Assembly (NCBI RefSeq): GCF_900474185.1
Contig: NZ_UCNW01000009.1
Span: 186,001-250,000 of the forward strand
DNA: 64,000 nt
Reading direction: 5' to 3'
Source: Synechococcus sp. UW69
GTDB lineage: Bacteria > Cyanobacteriota > Cyanobacteriia > PCC-6307 > Cyanobiaceae
In this document: piece by piece, positions 1-10,886 of the stretch
How positions within the stretch are numbered: position 1 is the first letter of the stretch
Layout: each line of letters starts with the position of its first letter
Notes under the pieces: model-generated
Told to the model about the DNA's origin: nothing
Databases searched by the model: none
Seen by the model: only the letters and a program-made list of their open reading frames with translations
Translations under genes and position numbers: made by a program

Positions 1-452
1 GGCAGGAGCAAGCCGAAGCCCTGGCTGACTCAACCAGCCCCCTCAGCGACCAGCTCAGAGGCAAGGTGCGTGGGCTGCCGGCCCTCGCTGGAGCGATGAC
101 CATCTCCAAGAAAGCTGCCAAGGCCGGCTTCGAATGGGATGACATGGACGGCGTCTGGGACAAGGTCCATGAAGAGCTTGATGAACTCAAGGAAGCGGTA
201 GCCAGTGGCGATCGGAACCACGCCCAAGAGGAACTGGGCGATGTGCTGTTCACGCTCGTGAACGTGGCCCGTTGGTGCGCGATCGAACCCGAAGAGGGCC
301 TCGCTGGCACCAACCGGCGCTTCCTCGATCGCTTTTCCCGCGTTGAGACCGCTCTGGGTGGGGATCTGCAGGGACGCAGCATCCACGAACTCGAGACCCT
401 GTGGAAACAGGCCAAAGCAGCCATCAGGGCTGAACAGTCTTCGACGTCCTGA
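1..452 (+). CDS. mazG: MazG nucleoside triphosphate pyrophosphohydrolase, C-terminal part (5' end outside window)
   Basis: The reading frame is open from base 3 to the stop at 450-452, so the gene enters the window from the left and only about the last 149 codons are seen. The visible part holds a MazG repeat: VHEELDELKEA followed by an EELGDVLFTLVN helix, the acidic residues that bind Mg2+ in this all-alpha NTP pyrophosphatase family. MazG converts (d)NTPs to (d)NMP plus PPi and is thought to clean the nucleotide pool. A GTG at 66 is in frame but falls inside the domain, so it is not the start. Confidence is high for family and low for the exact role. Confidence 0.85.
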   Translation, partial: QEQAEALADSTSPLSDQLRGKVRGLPALAGAMTISKKAAKAGFEWDDMDGVWDKVHEELDELKEAVASGDRNHAQEELGDVLFTLVNVARWCAIEPEEGLAGTNRRFLDRFSRVETALGGDLQGRSIHELETLWKQAKAAIRAEQSSTS

Positions 453-457
453 TCCGA

Positions 458-889
458 TTAATCGTCCATGGATGGCCGGCTTCGCCGTTGACGCTTGAGG
501 TCACCACGCTTTTTCTTCGTATCCAAACGCCGCTTCACCGCACCGCGGCCAGGCCGAGTTGATTTGCGCGCGCGCGGCGGCGGCTGCAAGCCCTCCCGCA
601 GAAGCTCCGCCATGCGATGCAATGCCTTCTGACGGTTCTGCCATTGGGAGCGTTCTTCAGCGACCACAACTCGCAGACAGCCCTCCACCAACTTTGTCTG
701 AAAATGTTCCACCAGTCGGGCTCGGCGAAACGGACCAAGGCAAGTGCAGTTCTCCACATCCAGTGCCAACTCCACACGGGAATCGGTGGTGTTGACCCCC
801 TGCCCTCCTGGACCGGATGAGCGGCTAAACCGCCAGCGCAGATCCCTGGATGGAATGGTCAACCGCTCATTCACCACCAGGTCTTGCAT
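458..889 (-). CDS. arfB: ArfB/YaeJ-type peptide chain release factor-like protein
   Basis: A 143-residue release-factor-like protein. It has the GGQ catalytic loop (SSGPGGQGVNTTDSRVEL, about residues 25-42) and a basic C-terminal tail (RGAVKRRLDTKKKRGDLKRQ). That combination is the signature of ArfB/YaeJ, which hydrolyses peptidyl-tRNA on stalled ribosomes with its tail in the empty mRNA channel. There is no codon-recognition domain, so it is not RF1 or RF2. I chose ATG at 889 over the adjacent GTG at 892 because AGGAG lies seven bases upstream. It is convergent with mazG, with a 5-base gap. Confidence 0.85.
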   Translation of the reverse strand: MQDLVVNERLTIPSRDLRWRFSRSSGPGGQGVNTTDSRVELALDVENCTCLGPFRRARLVEHFQTKLVEGCLRVVVAEERSQWQNRQKALHRMAELLREGLQPPPRARKSTRPGRGAVKRRLDTKKKRGDLKRQRRSRPSMDD

Positions 890-1156
890 CACGCATCTCC
901 TGGTTCAGGAACGACGGAATACTTTTTACAGCTTGAACTTTCCAGTGCTTTGAAGTCCTGCAACAGGTTGCTAGAGACAACGCGGCAGCTTTGATCTGAT
1001 GAAAATGGCTCTGGAGCTGCCCTCTTCCACAGCAGCTCCCCAACCAAACATATTCAATCAACACATCTTGTGTTAGTCAACAACCAAGACCACTAGATGT
1101 GGTGAATGAAAGCCATTCAACGGCGTCCTTAGCTGGAGAGATGCCCACCGCAGCCC

Positions 1157-1999
1157 ATGAGCAGCTGGATTGATGAAGAACACCGCGGCGTCCGCTACGG
1201 ATTAAAGGGAGAGGTTCTGGTCGAGGAGAGCAGTCCGTTCCAGCGGATCAGCGTGATTCGCAGTGAGCGCTACGGGCGGGGGCTGCTGCTAGATGGCTGC
1301 TGGATGACAGCGGAGCAGCAGGAGCGCCACTACCACGAGGCCTTGGTGCACCCAGCGCTATGCAGTGCCAGCTCGATTGAGCGAATCCTGGTGATCGGCG
1401 GGGGAGACGGCGGCACCGCCCGGGAGTGCCTGCGCCATCCAGGGGTCCAGCGGCTGGACATGGTGGAAATCGACGGGCGGGTGGTGGACCTCAGCCGAGA
1501 ACACCTCCCCGAGATCGGTGGATCCGCCTGGGCCGATCCGCGGTTCCAGCTCACGGTGGGGGATGGCATCGCCTGGGCCGCTGAGGCTGACGACCAGAGC
1601 TATGACGTTGTCTTGGTGGATGGCTCTGACCCCGCCGGACCCGCCGAAGGCCTGTTCAATCGCGCTTTCTTCGACAACTGCCGACGCCTGCTCAAGCCCG
1701 GCGGGGTGTTCGGCACACAGAGCGAGTCTCCAGAAGCCTTCCGTGATGTCCACATCGCCATGATCCGGCTGTTGCGCGAGGTGTTTGACCACGCCGACCC
1801 GCTTTATGGCTGGGTGCCGATGTACCCCAGCGGCTGGTGGAGCTGGACCTTCGCCTCAATGGGAACCCCCCGCTACCGCACTCCCGATCCCGAGCGCACC
1901 AACGCCATCGCCGCAGGCTGTGAAATCTGGTCACCGCGCTGGCAGCGGGGGGGCATGGATGCCATGCCCGCCTTCATCGAACGGGAGTTGCAGTCATGA
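1157..1999 (+). CDS. speE: spermidine synthase
   Basis: A 280-residue aminopropyltransferase that transfers the aminopropyl group of decarboxylated S-adenosylmethionine to putrescine. The Rossmann glycine loop GGGDGG lies near residues 79-84. The acidic VEID, which binds the ribose, follows about 20 residues later. The active-site segment [16 protein letters not shown] follows further on. Its stop overlaps the start of speB (ATGA at 1996-1999), so the two polyamine genes are translationally coupled. About 260 bases of apparently non-coding sequence upstream presumably carry the promoter. Confidence 0.93.
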   Translation: MSSWIDEEHRGVRYGLKGEVLVEESSPFQRISVIRSERYGRGLLLDGCWMTAEQQERHYHEALVHPALCSASSIERILVIGGGDGGTARECLRHPGVQRLDMVEIDGRVVDLSREHLPEIGGSAWADPRFQLTVGDGIAWAAEADDQSYDVVLVDGSDPAGPAEGLFNRAFFDNCRRLLKPGGVFGTQSESPEAFRDVHIAMIRLLREVFDHADPLYGWVPMYPSGWWSWTFASMGTPRYRTPDPERTNAIAAGCEIWSPRWQRGGMDAMPAFIERELQS

Positions 2000-2898
2000 C
2001 TTCAATCACGCCGAGCGGGCTGTTGGACAGTTTGTTTGACGGTTTGTTTGACAGCGACGGAACCATTTTCATGGGCTCCCGACGCGACCCTGCCGGCTGC
2101 CGCGTCGGCATCTTTGGTGTCCCGTACGACGGCACCACCTCCTTTCGCCCGGGCACCCGCTTCGGACCCGCCGCCATTCGGGAGGTCAGCACTGGCCTGG
2201 AGACCTATTGCCCGCAACTCGACCTGGATCTCGATGATCTCGACTTTGCGGATCTTGGTGCCGTTGACATTCCCTTCGGCAACCCTGAGCCCGTTCTGAC
2301 CAAGGTGAAGCAGGCGACCGAAGCCGTGCTTGCTCTGAACCTCAAGCCCCTGATGCTGGGAGGGGAGCATTCGATCAGCTCCGGAGCAGTGGAGGCCGTT
2401 GCCCAACACCACCCCGACCTGGTGCTGGTGCAGCTGGATGCCCATGCAGATCTCAGGGACACCTGGCTGGGGGCGCGCCACAGCCATGCCTGCGCCATGC
2501 GCCGCTGTTTGGACATCCTTCCAAGCCAGACGCTGTTTCAACTCTCGATCCGCAGTGGAACGCGGGAGGAATTCAACGAACTGCATGGGAGCGGACGGCT
2601 GATACCAAACATCGATGCCCTTCAACAGGCGCTCTCTCCCTTAAGGGGAAGGCCCCTGTACCTCACCGTCGACCTGGACTGGTTCGATCCCTCCGTTCTT
2701 CCTGGAACTGGTACACCCGAACCCGGCGGTTACCACTGGTCTGATTTCACCAGCCTTGTGAAGGTCCTCCGAGAGCATCATCTGGTGGCTGCCGATGTTG
2801 TGGAACTGGCCCCACAACTCGACACCAGTGGCATCAGCTCCGTAATGGCCGCCAAGGTGACCCGCAGCCTTCTGCTCCTCCTAGGAGCCGATCAATAG
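1996..2898 (+). CDS. speB: agmatinase (ureohydrolase family)
   Basis: A 300-residue ureohydrolase, the usual family length. The binuclear Mn2+ site is intact: GGEHS (about 117-121), DAHADLRD (about 148-155) and the [20 protein letters not shown] segment near 226-245. Agmatinase splits agmatine into putrescine and urea. Putrescine is the substrate of the overlapping speE product. The urea released can feed the urease encoded further along the window. It converges with the Crp-like gene and overlaps its stop by 7 bases. Arginase is the main alternative reading, but pairing with speE favours agmatinase. Confidence 0.9.
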   Translation: MTSITPSGLLDSLFDGLFDSDGTIFMGSRRDPAGCRVGIFGVPYDGTTSFRPGTRFGPAAIREVSTGLETYCPQLDLDLDDLDFADLGAVDIPFGNPEPVLTKVKQATEAVLALNLKPLMLGGEHSISSGAVEAVAQHHPDLVLVQLDAHADLRDTWLGARHSHACAMRRCLDILPSQTLFQLSIRSGTREEFNELHGSGRLIPNIDALQQALSPLRGRPLYLTVDLDWFDPSVLPGTGTPEPGGYHWSDFTSLVKVLREHHLVAADVVELAPQLDTSGISSVMAAKVTRSLLLLLGADQ

Positions 2899-3287
2899 AA
2901 GTGGCGCGCATCAACCCGCTGCTGCCGCAAACGGCTGTGTTGCTTGCTGAGCAGTTGCAGCGCCAGTGTTGGGTGCCGGTGGATGAGCGTCAGAAAGTTG
3001 GAACGACTGAGGCGGAACAGCGAAACCGGTGTCACAGCCGTGGCATCACGGCTGTGACACTCGGTGGGATCCACCAGATCCTCATAGAAAAACAATTCAC
3101 CGCGACCAAACCGAATGCGGTTCAACGGACCACTGCTCAGTTCCATCCATCCACGTTCAATAACATGAATGAACTGCACAGGCTCCCCTGCTCGGAAGAC
3201 GGTTGTGCCGGTCGGCAACATCAGGCGATCCACCTCAGGCTGTTCCTGGATGAGTTCCAAAGGAGTCAGCGGAGCTGAGGCAGACAA
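2892..3287 (-). CDS. Crp/Fnr-like cyclic nucleotide-binding domain protein lacking a DNA-binding domain
   Basis: The protein is a single cNMP-binding beta-roll: LPTGTTVFRAGEPVQFIHVI, then RGWMEL, FGRGELFFYEDL and a C-terminal helix (FLTLIHRHPTLALQLLS). It ends about 15 residues after this helix, so the helix-turn-helix of Crp or NtcA is absent. It could sense a small molecule and act through a partner, or be a remnant. The start is uncertain. TTG at 3287 has AAGG nine bases upstream. A GTG at 3407 would extend the protein but overlap the upstream cysteine-rich ORF. Confidence 0.65.
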   Translation of the reverse strand: MSASAPLTPLELIQEQPEVDRLMLPTGTTVFRAGEPVQFIHVIERGWMELSSGPLNRIRFGRGELFFYEDLVDPTECHSRDATAVTPVSLFRLSRSNFLTLIHRHPTLALQLLSKQHSRLRQQRVDARHFY

Positions 3288-3373
3288 CGTCAAAAACCTT
3301 GAATGAATGGAGTATCCAATGACCTTTTGATGCTGACAGTCAAAGAGGGCACAGCCAATTCTTCGATCCGAGC

Positions 3374-3703
3374 TCAACTCAAGCTGCGATCCAGTTCCAG
3401 CTGACACTCACCAACGCCGATGCTCTGCAGAACCGGAAGGTTGGGGGTACGGGGGGTCCAGTGGTGACAGACCACGAGATCCGCAAGTTCGGCATGCACC
3501 TCCAGCCGACGCAAACGGCACCAGCCTTTCGACCCTGCAGCAAGGCTGCAGTGCTGACAACTGCGACAGCAGGGGCTGTTGGCCAAGGAGGAAATCTGAG
3601 TCCGCCAACAGTAGTGACGGTTTGGGAAACGGACCGCAGCAAAGGGCGGATTTCCGGGTTCCCTTCCGGATGGTGAAGCCCTCCATAAGAATGCGCTTCG
3701 CAA
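3374..3703 (-). CDS. cysteine-rich small protein, possible metal or Fe-S binder
   Basis: An open frame of 109 codons between the Crp-like gene and gcvT. From about residue 28 on it reads like a real protein, with eight cysteines: YCW, CCRSCQHC, GWC, VCHHW and ECQ. CCxxC, CxxC and CHH are common metal-ligand arrangements. Codon usage in this part resembles neighbouring genes. The first 25 codons are less convincing, and the ATG at 3703 lies only 11 bases from the divergent gcvT start, so the start is open. I do not recognise the family. Confidence 0.5.
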   Translation of the reverse strand: MRSAFLWRASPSGREPGNPPFAAVRFPNRHYCWRTQISSLANSPCCRSCQHCSLAAGSKGWCRLRRLEVHAELADLVVCHHWTPRTPNLPVLQSIGVGECQLELDRSLS

Positions 3704-3714
3704 CGGCCGCCTCC

Positions 3715-4818
3715 ATGTCTCTGCAGCGCACTCCCCTATTCGAGCACTGCCGCAGTGTTGGTGGCCGCATGGTGCCGTTTGCCGGCTGGGAGATGCCGGT
3801 TCAATTCAGCGGCCTCATCCAAGAACACAAGGCCGTTCGCGAACGGGTCGGCATGTTCGACATCTCCCACATGGGGGTGCTGCGCCTCGAAGGTGCCAAT
3901 CCCAAGGATGCGCTGCAACGGCTCATCCCCAGCGATCTGCATCGCATCGGTCCCGGCGAAGCCTGCTACTCCGTTCTGCTGAACGAACGCGGCGGCATTC
4001 GCGACGACCTCATCGTTTACGACTGCGGCGCCATCGATGCTGAGCGGGGTGCGTTGGTGCTGGTGATCAATGCCGCCTGCGCCGACAGCGATACCGCCTG
4101 GATCCGTGACCAGATGGAACCTGCTGGCCTGACGGTGACTGACATCAAAAACGGAGGGGTGCTGCTCGCGCTTCAGGGACCTGAGGCCATGCCATTGCTG
4201 CAGGAACTGAGCGGCGAAGACCTCAGCGGCCTGCCCCGCTTTGGCCACCGGATGCTCAACCTCAACGGCCTAAGCCAACCGGTGTTCAGTGCTCGCACCG
4301 GTTACACCGGCGAAGACGGTGCAGAGCTGCTGCTCAACGCCGAGGACGGACAAAAGTTCTGGCAGCTTCTGTTGGATCGCGGCGTTACCCCCTGCGGCCT
4401 GGGAGCACGGGACACCTTGCGCCTGGAGGCCGCCATGCACCTTTACGGCCAGGACATGACCGACGAAACCAACCCCTTCGAGGCAGGGTTGGGTTGGCTC
4501 GTGCACCTCGAAATGCCCATGGATTTTGTGGGCCGACAGGCTCTGGAGCAGGCGGCGGAATCCGGCCCCGCCAAACGCCTGGTGGGCCTCAAGCTTCAGG
4601 GTCGTGCGATCGCCCGCCACGACTACCCCGTCATGCACAACGGGGAGACGGTCGGGATCGTCACGAGTGGAACCTGGTCGCCCACCCTGGAAGAACCGAT
4701 CGCCCTGGCCTACGTACCCCAATCCCTCGCCAAGGTCGGTACTGAACTGAGTGTTGAGATCCGCGGCAAGGCCCAACCGGCAACGGTTGTTCGCAAGCCC
4801 TTCTACAAACGAGCCTGA
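3715..4818 (+). CDS. gcvT: aminomethyltransferase (glycine cleavage T protein)
   Basis: A 367-residue GcvT. It carries out the folate-dependent step of glycine cleavage, releasing ammonia and passing the methylene group from the lipoyl arm of H protein to tetrahydrofolate. Typical motifs are [10 protein letters not shown] and FDISHMG near the N terminus, [11 protein letters not shown] in the middle, [12 protein letters not shown], and the C-terminal [21 protein letters not shown]. The start chosen, ATG 3715 ([12 protein letters not shown]), matches the usual family N terminus. In-frame ATGs further upstream would add atypical residues. In cyanobacteria this complex also serves photorespiration. 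aspS follows after 49 bases. Confidence 0.94.
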   Translation: MSLQRTPLFEHCRSVGGRMVPFAGWEMPVQFSGLIQEHKAVRERVGMFDISHMGVLRLEGANPKDALQRLIPSDLHRIGPGEACYSVLLNERGGIRDDLIVYDCGAIDAERGALVLVINAACADSDTAWIRDQMEPAGLTVTDIKNGGVLLALQGPEAMPLLQELSGEDLSGLPRFGHRMLNLNGLSQPVFSARTGYTGEDGAELLLNAEDGQKFWQLLLDRGVTPCGLGARDTLRLEAAMHLYGQDMTDETNPFEAGLGWLVHLEMPMDFVGRQALEQAAESGPAKRLVGLKLQGRAIARHDYPVMHNGETVGIVTSGTWSPTLEEPIALAYVPQSLAKVGTELSVEIRGKAQPATVVRKPFYKRA

Positions 4819-4867
4819 ACCTCACCGCTGCTGTGGGAAACTCGCTCTTCTCCAGTTGAGACATCCC

Positions 4868-6697
4868 ATGCGCAGCAACGGTTGCGGTGACCTGCGCGAA
4901 CAGAACATCGATCAGCAGGTGCAACTGTGCGGCTGGGTGGATCGACGCCGTGATCACGGTGGGGTGATCTTCATCGACCTGCGGGACCGCAGCGGCACGG
5001 TGCAGATCACGGTGGACCCGGATCTGGGGGCCGACGCCTTCGCCGTCGCCGAGCATCTACGCAGCGAAACCGTGCTGCAGGTTGAAGGAAAAGTTCGAGC
5101 CCGCCCCGACGAATCCCTGAACGACAAGCTGGCCACCGGGGCTGTGGAAGTGCTGGCCAACGGCATCACCGTGCTGAACAGCGTGAAGGGGAATCTGCCG
5201 TTCCCGGTGTCCGTGCACGACGAGGAGAACACCCGCGAGGAACTGCGGCTTCGGCACCGCTATCTGGATCTGCGCCGGACGCGCATGAACGACAACCTGC
5301 GGCTTCGGGCCCAGACGATCCAGGCCGCCCGTCGTTTCCTGGAAAACGAAGGCTTCATCGAGGTGGAAACACCGGTGCTCACCCGCTCCACACCCGAAGG
5401 CGCCCGCGACTACGTGCTGCCCAGCCGAGTCTGCGGCGGTGAATGGTTCGCACTGCCCCAGTCACCCCAGCTGTTCAAACAGTTGTTGATGGTGGGCGGC
5501 ATTGAGCGCTACTACCAGGTGGCCCGCTGTTTCCGCGACGAGGATCTGCGCGCTGACCGCCAGCCGGAATTCACCCAGCTGGACATCGAGATGAGCTTCA
5601 TGGATCAGGAGCAGATCCTGAAGCTGAACGAATCGCTGATCTGCGCCATCTGGAAGGCCGTGAAGGGCATCGAGCTGCCTCGTCCCTTCCCCCGCATGAC
5701 CTGGCATGACGCCATGGAGCGCTACGGCACCGACCGGCCCGACACCCGCTATGGCATGGAGCTCACCAACGTCAGCGACATCGTCAAGGACATGGGCTTC
5801 AAGGTATTCAGCGGTGCCGTCAAGTCCGGCGGCGCGGTGAAGTGCATCGCCGTCCCCGGCGGCAATGACGCCATCTCCAACGTGCGGATCAAGCCCGGCG
5901 GCGATGTGTTCAGCGAAGCTCAGAAAGCCGGTGCCGGTGGCTTGGCCTTCATCCGGGTGCGCGATGGCGGGGAGATCGACACGATCGGTGCGATCAAGGA
6001 CAACCTCAGTGACGAGCAGAAGCAGGAGCTGCTCAGCCGCAGCGGCGCAGAACCCGGCACGCTGCTGCTGTTCGGCGCCGGCGACACCGCCACGGTGAAC
6101 AAGGCCCTGGATCGCGTCCGCCAGTACCTGGCCAAGGAGCTGGGCATGGTCAAGGCCGAGCGCGACAACGACCAGTGGAACTTCCTCTGGGTGGTGGACT
6201 TCCCGATGTTCGAGTTCAACAGCGACGAGAACCGCTACGAGGCGCTGCATCACCCCTTCTGCGCTCCCAACGCCGAAGACCTCGGCAGCGATGCGTCGCA
6301 ATGGGCTGACACCCTCCCGGGTGCTCGGGCCCAGGCCTACGACCTCGTTCTCAATGGTTTGGAGCTCGGGGGTGGATCCCTGCGGATCCACGACTCCGCC
6401 CTGCAGCGCCAGGTGCTGCAGACCGTTGGCCTACCACTCGAGGAAGCCCAGGAGCAGTTCGGCTTCTTGATGGATGCTCTCGATGTGGGCGCACCTCCCC
6501 ACGGCGGCCTGGCCTTCGGTGTGGACCGCATGGTGATGCTGCTGGCCGGCGAGGAATCGATTCGCGACACGATCGCCTTCCCCAAGACCCAGCAAGCCCG
6601 CTGCCTGATGACCAATGCCCCTGGTGGCGTAGCCGACAAGCAGCTGGAGGAACTGCATGTGGCCAGCACCTGGGTGGAGCCCGACCAGGAGGACTGA
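4868..6697 (+). CDS. aspS: aspartyl-tRNA synthetase, bacterial type
   Basis: A class II synthetase of 609 residues. The N-terminal OB-fold anticodon domain includes [20 protein letters not shown]. It is followed by motif 2 ([20 protein letters not shown]), the inserted GAD domain that marks bacterial AspRS, and motif 3 ([13 protein letters not shown]) near the C terminus. The ATG at 4868 gives the canonical [10 protein letters not shown] start. It follows gcvT in the same direction. The next gene, a sigma factor, begins 103 bases downstream. Confidence 0.96.
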   Translation: MRSNGCGDLREQNIDQQVQLCGWVDRRRDHGGVIFIDLRDRSGTVQITVDPDLGADAFAVAEHLRSETVLQVEGKVRARPDESLNDKLATGAVEVLANGITVLNSVKGNLPFPVSVHDEENTREELRLRHRYLDLRRTRMNDNLRLRAQTIQAARRFLENEGFIEVETPVLTRSTPEGARDYVLPSRVCGGEWFALPQSPQLFKQLLMVGGIERYYQVARCFRDEDLRADRQPEFTQLDIEMSFMDQEQILKLNESLICAIWKAVKGIELPRPFPRMTWHDAMERYGTDRPDTRYGMELTNVSDIVKDMGFKVFSGAVKSGGAVKCIAVPGGNDAISNVRIKPGGDVFSEAQKAGAGGLAFIRVRDGGEIDTIGAIKDNLSDEQKQELLSRSGAEPGTLLLFGAGDTATVNKALDRVRQYLAKELGMVKAERDNDQWNFLWVVDFPMFEFNSDENRYEALHHPFCAPNAEDLGSDASQWADTLPGARAQAYDLVLNGLELGGGSLRIHDSALQRQVLQTVGLPLEEAQEQFGFLMDALDVGAPPHGGLAFGVDRMVMLLAGEESIRDTIAFPKTQQARCLMTNAPGGVADKQLEELHVASTWVEPDQED

Positions 6698-6800
6698 CCC
6701 CTGAAGCTGAACTGAGCAGATCCCGAAGGGAATCAGCGCATTTGTCGCACCGCGGTCAACGGCGAGGAACCCTGAAGTTGGACTTCACCAAGGCCAGCTT

Positions 6801-7934
6801 TTGCCCAGTAAGCCCCGACGGACAGGGGGAACCCGTGAGCGCCGCAGCAGCGGCACGACGGATCTGCTGCGGCTTTATCTCCAGGACATTGGCCGCGTCG
6901 ACCTTCTCACCAACGAAGAGGAGGTGATGCTGGCGCGTCTGGTGCAACGCCGCGAAGCCCTACTGCACCAGCAAAGGGATCTGGCCGAAAGCCATGCGGC
7001 CATCGGGGAACTGCATCGTCTCGAAGAACTGCAACGCCGCGAAGCGAACCAGCACAGCCACTGGCCGACCAAGCAGGAATGGGCCCGGGCGGCCGGACTG
7101 CCCTTGCCCGAGTTGCAGCAGCGAATCGACATGGGCTACCAGGTCTGGGCTGAGCAGGCACAACTGGAGGCCAAAGACCTGAGAGTTGCCCTCCGCAACG
7201 GTCGGCGGGCCAAAGACCACATGATTCAGGCCAACCTGCGGCTTGTGGTGGCGGTGGCCAAGAAATATCAGCAGCGGGGCATGGAACTCCTGGACCTTGT
7301 GCAGGAAGGGACACTCGGGCTGGAACGGGCGGTGGAAAAGTTCGATCCCACCCGTGGCTTTCGCTTCAGCACTTACGCCTACTGGTGGATCCGTCAGGGG
7401 ATCACCAGGGCCATCGCCACCCAGAGCCGCACCATTCGTTTGCCCGTCCACGTCACCGAAAAACTGAACCGGATCAAGCGGGTTCAGCAAGAAATTGCGA
7501 GCAACGAAGGACGCATCGCCTCCATCGCGGATCTGTCGAGAGAGCTCGGCATCAGTGAGGACACCGTGCGCCAGACCCTGGCCCGGGTGCCCCGCTCGGT
7601 CTCTCTGGACACCCGCGTCGGCCGCGAACAGGACACCCAGCTCGGGGATCTAATCGAAGACGGTCATGCCACCCCTGAGCAGACCCTCACCCATGACGAA
7701 CTCCACAACGATCTGGAACATCTCTTGGATGAACTCACCAGTCGGGAAGCCGCTGTGCTGCGCCGCCGCTTTGGGCTGGAGGACGACACGCCCCAAACGC
7801 TGGCCCAGATCGGAGAAGAACTGAAACTATCCCGGGAGCGCGTTCGTCAGATCGAAACCCGCGCCTTGCTCAAACTGCGACAACCCCAACGACGCAGCAA
7901 AGTCCGCGATTACATCCAGGGCCTGGATTCGTAA
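6801..7934 (+). CDS. RNA polymerase sigma factor, sigma-70 group 2
   Basis: A 377-residue group 2 sigma factor. Region 1.2 is [20 protein letters not shown]. Regions 2.1-2.4 include [20 protein letters not shown] and [17 protein letters not shown]. Region 3 begins [16 protein letters not shown]. Region 4 carries a helix-turn-helix with [17 protein letters not shown]. An insert of about 80 residues lies between regions 1.2 and 2. There is no long region 1.1, so this is an alternative, non-essential-type sigma. The first start in frame is TTG 6801. Cyanobacteria carry several such factors for stress, light and nitrogen responses, and the sequence does not say which this is. Confidence 0.9.
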   Translation: MPSKPRRTGGTRERRSSGTTDLLRLYLQDIGRVDLLTNEEEVMLARLVQRREALLHQQRDLAESHAAIGELHRLEELQRREANQHSHWPTKQEWARAAGLPLPELQQRIDMGYQVWAEQAQLEAKDLRVALRNGRRAKDHMIQANLRLVVAVAKKYQQRGMELLDLVQEGTLGLERAVEKFDPTRGFRFSTYAYWWIRQGITRAIATQSRTIRLPVHVTEKLNRIKRVQQEIASNEGRIASIADLSRELGISEDTVRQTLARVPRSVSLDTRVGREQDTQLGDLIEDGHATPEQTLTHDELHNDLEHLLDELTSREAAVLRRRFGLEDDTPQTLAQIGEELKLSRERVRQIETRALLKLRQPQRRSKVRDYIQGLDS

Positions 7935-7992
7935 ACCCAAAGCCCATCTGTCCCCACCACTCCAGGGACATGGAGATGGACTCGGCCGGCTT

Positions 7993-8397
7993 TTGGCGGA
8001 TACCTATTTGCTGTACGGAAAAACCCATGGCTTTCACTTGAATGTCACTGGGCCGATGTTCAACACGGTGCACCTGATGTTCATGGAGCAATACACCGAG
8101 CTTTGGACAGCGCTGGATGAGATTGCCGAACGGATCCGAGCCCTTGGCCTGATGGCCCCCCATGGCGGCAGCACCCTTGCGGCCTTGTCATCCATCACTG
8201 AAGCCGAGCAAAATCCAGCTGCCTTGGACGTGGTGCGAGAGCTGGTGGCGGGCCATGAAGCGGTGGCACGAACAGCGCGCAGTGTTTTCGCTCTAGCTGA
8301 CGCGGCAGACGACCAACCCAGTGCAGACCTTTTGACCCAACGCCTCCAGGTGCATGAAAAAACCGCCTGGATGCTGCGGAGTTTGCTCGACAGTTAG
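7993..8397 (+). CDS. dps: Dps-family ferritin-like protein, N-terminally truncated
   Basis: The frame encodes a Dps ferroxidase core. The first ligand lies in [14 protein letters not shown], the second in NTVHLMF, and the acidic pair in ALDEIAERI. Ligands for the inter-subunit iron site are therefore kept, although the usual Trp after GFH is Leu. Dps normally has some 20 further N-terminal residues. Here homologous sequence can be followed upstream only as far as [12 protein letters not shown], and then runs into the sigma gene stop at 7934 with no ATG or GTG in frame. TTG 7993 is the only usual start. It may be a 5'-deleted pseudogene or an unusual start. Confidence 0.7.
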   Translation: MADTYLLYGKTHGFHLNVTGPMFNTVHLMFMEQYTELWTALDEIAERIRALGLMAPHGGSTLAALSSITEAEQNPAALDVVRELVAGHEAVARTARSVFALADAADDQPSADLLTQRLQVHEKTAWMLRSLLDS

Positions 8398-8448
8398 AGC
8401 ATTCATCGCCTGGCCTCTGGAGCACACGACCAACGCCAGGTAATTTGA

Positions 8449-10116
<1,668 letters not shown>

Positions 10117-10125
10117 GCCCGATCC

Positions 10126-10743
10126 ATGGCTGATGCCTCGCCCCTCCCTGTGGTGGAGACGTTTCATTCCCTTCAAGGGGAGGGCCACCATGCCGGACGC
10201 AGCGCTTTCTTCATTCGATTAGCCGGCTGCACCGTGGGCTGTCCCTGGTGCGATACCAAGCACTCGTGGCCCACCCAGGGGCACCCTGAGCATCCAATCG
10301 ATGACTTGGCTGAGGCAGCCAAAATGGCCGCCGACAAGGGGGCCAGCTTCGTTGTAATCACTGGTGGGGAACCGTTGCATCACGATCTCCATCCACTCAC
10401 CCAGGCGCTCGATGCCCGATGTGGCCTCCCCCTGCACTTGGAAACCAGTGGGGTGGATCCGCTGAGCGGACGCTTCGACTGGATCACGCTCTCCCCCAAG
10501 CGACACCAGCCCCCCCTGCAGGGAGTGCTGGACAGCATGCAAGAGCTCAAGGTGGTGATCCATGCGCCTGCAGATCTGCACTTCGCTGATGGAATGGCGC
10601 AAGCAGGCCAAGGGGAGGCGCTTCACTACCTTCAACCTGGCTGGGACAGCCCCGAGGGTCAGCAACTCGCGATTGAGCACGTTCGTCAGAACCCAACCTG
10701 GCGCCTGAGCCTGCAAACCCACAAATGGCTGGGGGTTCGTTGA
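10126..10743 (+). CDS. queE: 7-carboxy-7-deazaguanine synthase (radical SAM)
   Basis: A 205-residue compact radical SAM enzyme that rearranges 6-carboxytetrahydropterin to 7-carboxy-7-deazaguanine in queuosine synthesis. The cluster motif is CTVGCPWC (CX3CX2C, the classical spacing). It is preceded by the typical ETFHSLQGEGHHAGRSAFFI substrate segment and followed by VITGGEPLHHD. The partner queC lies 2.7 kb downstream on the same strand. Confidence 0.93.
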   Translation: MADASPLPVVETFHSLQGEGHHAGRSAFFIRLAGCTVGCPWCDTKHSWPTQGHPEHPIDDLAEAAKMAADKGASFVVITGGEPLHHDLHPLTQALDARCGLPLHLETSGVDPLSGRFDWITLSPKRHQPPLQGVLDSMQELKVVIHAPADLHFADGMAQAGQGEALHYLQPGWDSPEGQQLAIEHVRQNPTWRLSLQTHKWLGVR

Positions 10744-10886
10744 TCAACTCCAAAATGATCAGCGAACTCTCAACAAATCCAAGATCTTCATACCCACTCC
10801 TCACACAACTTGATCCAGAATGAACTTATAGGTTGAATTGATCTCCTCCCTTCTCTATCTCGGATTATTCGGTCTATCCCGTAACC

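Noticed and set aside
3408-3714. Possible glycine riboswitch in front of gcvT
   Set aside because: I could not find the conserved aptamer core, and the interval is better explained by the cysteine-rich ORF on the other strand.
5462-6391. Open minus-strand frame opposite aspS
   Set aside because: It mirrors the codons of aspS and has no recognisable domain.
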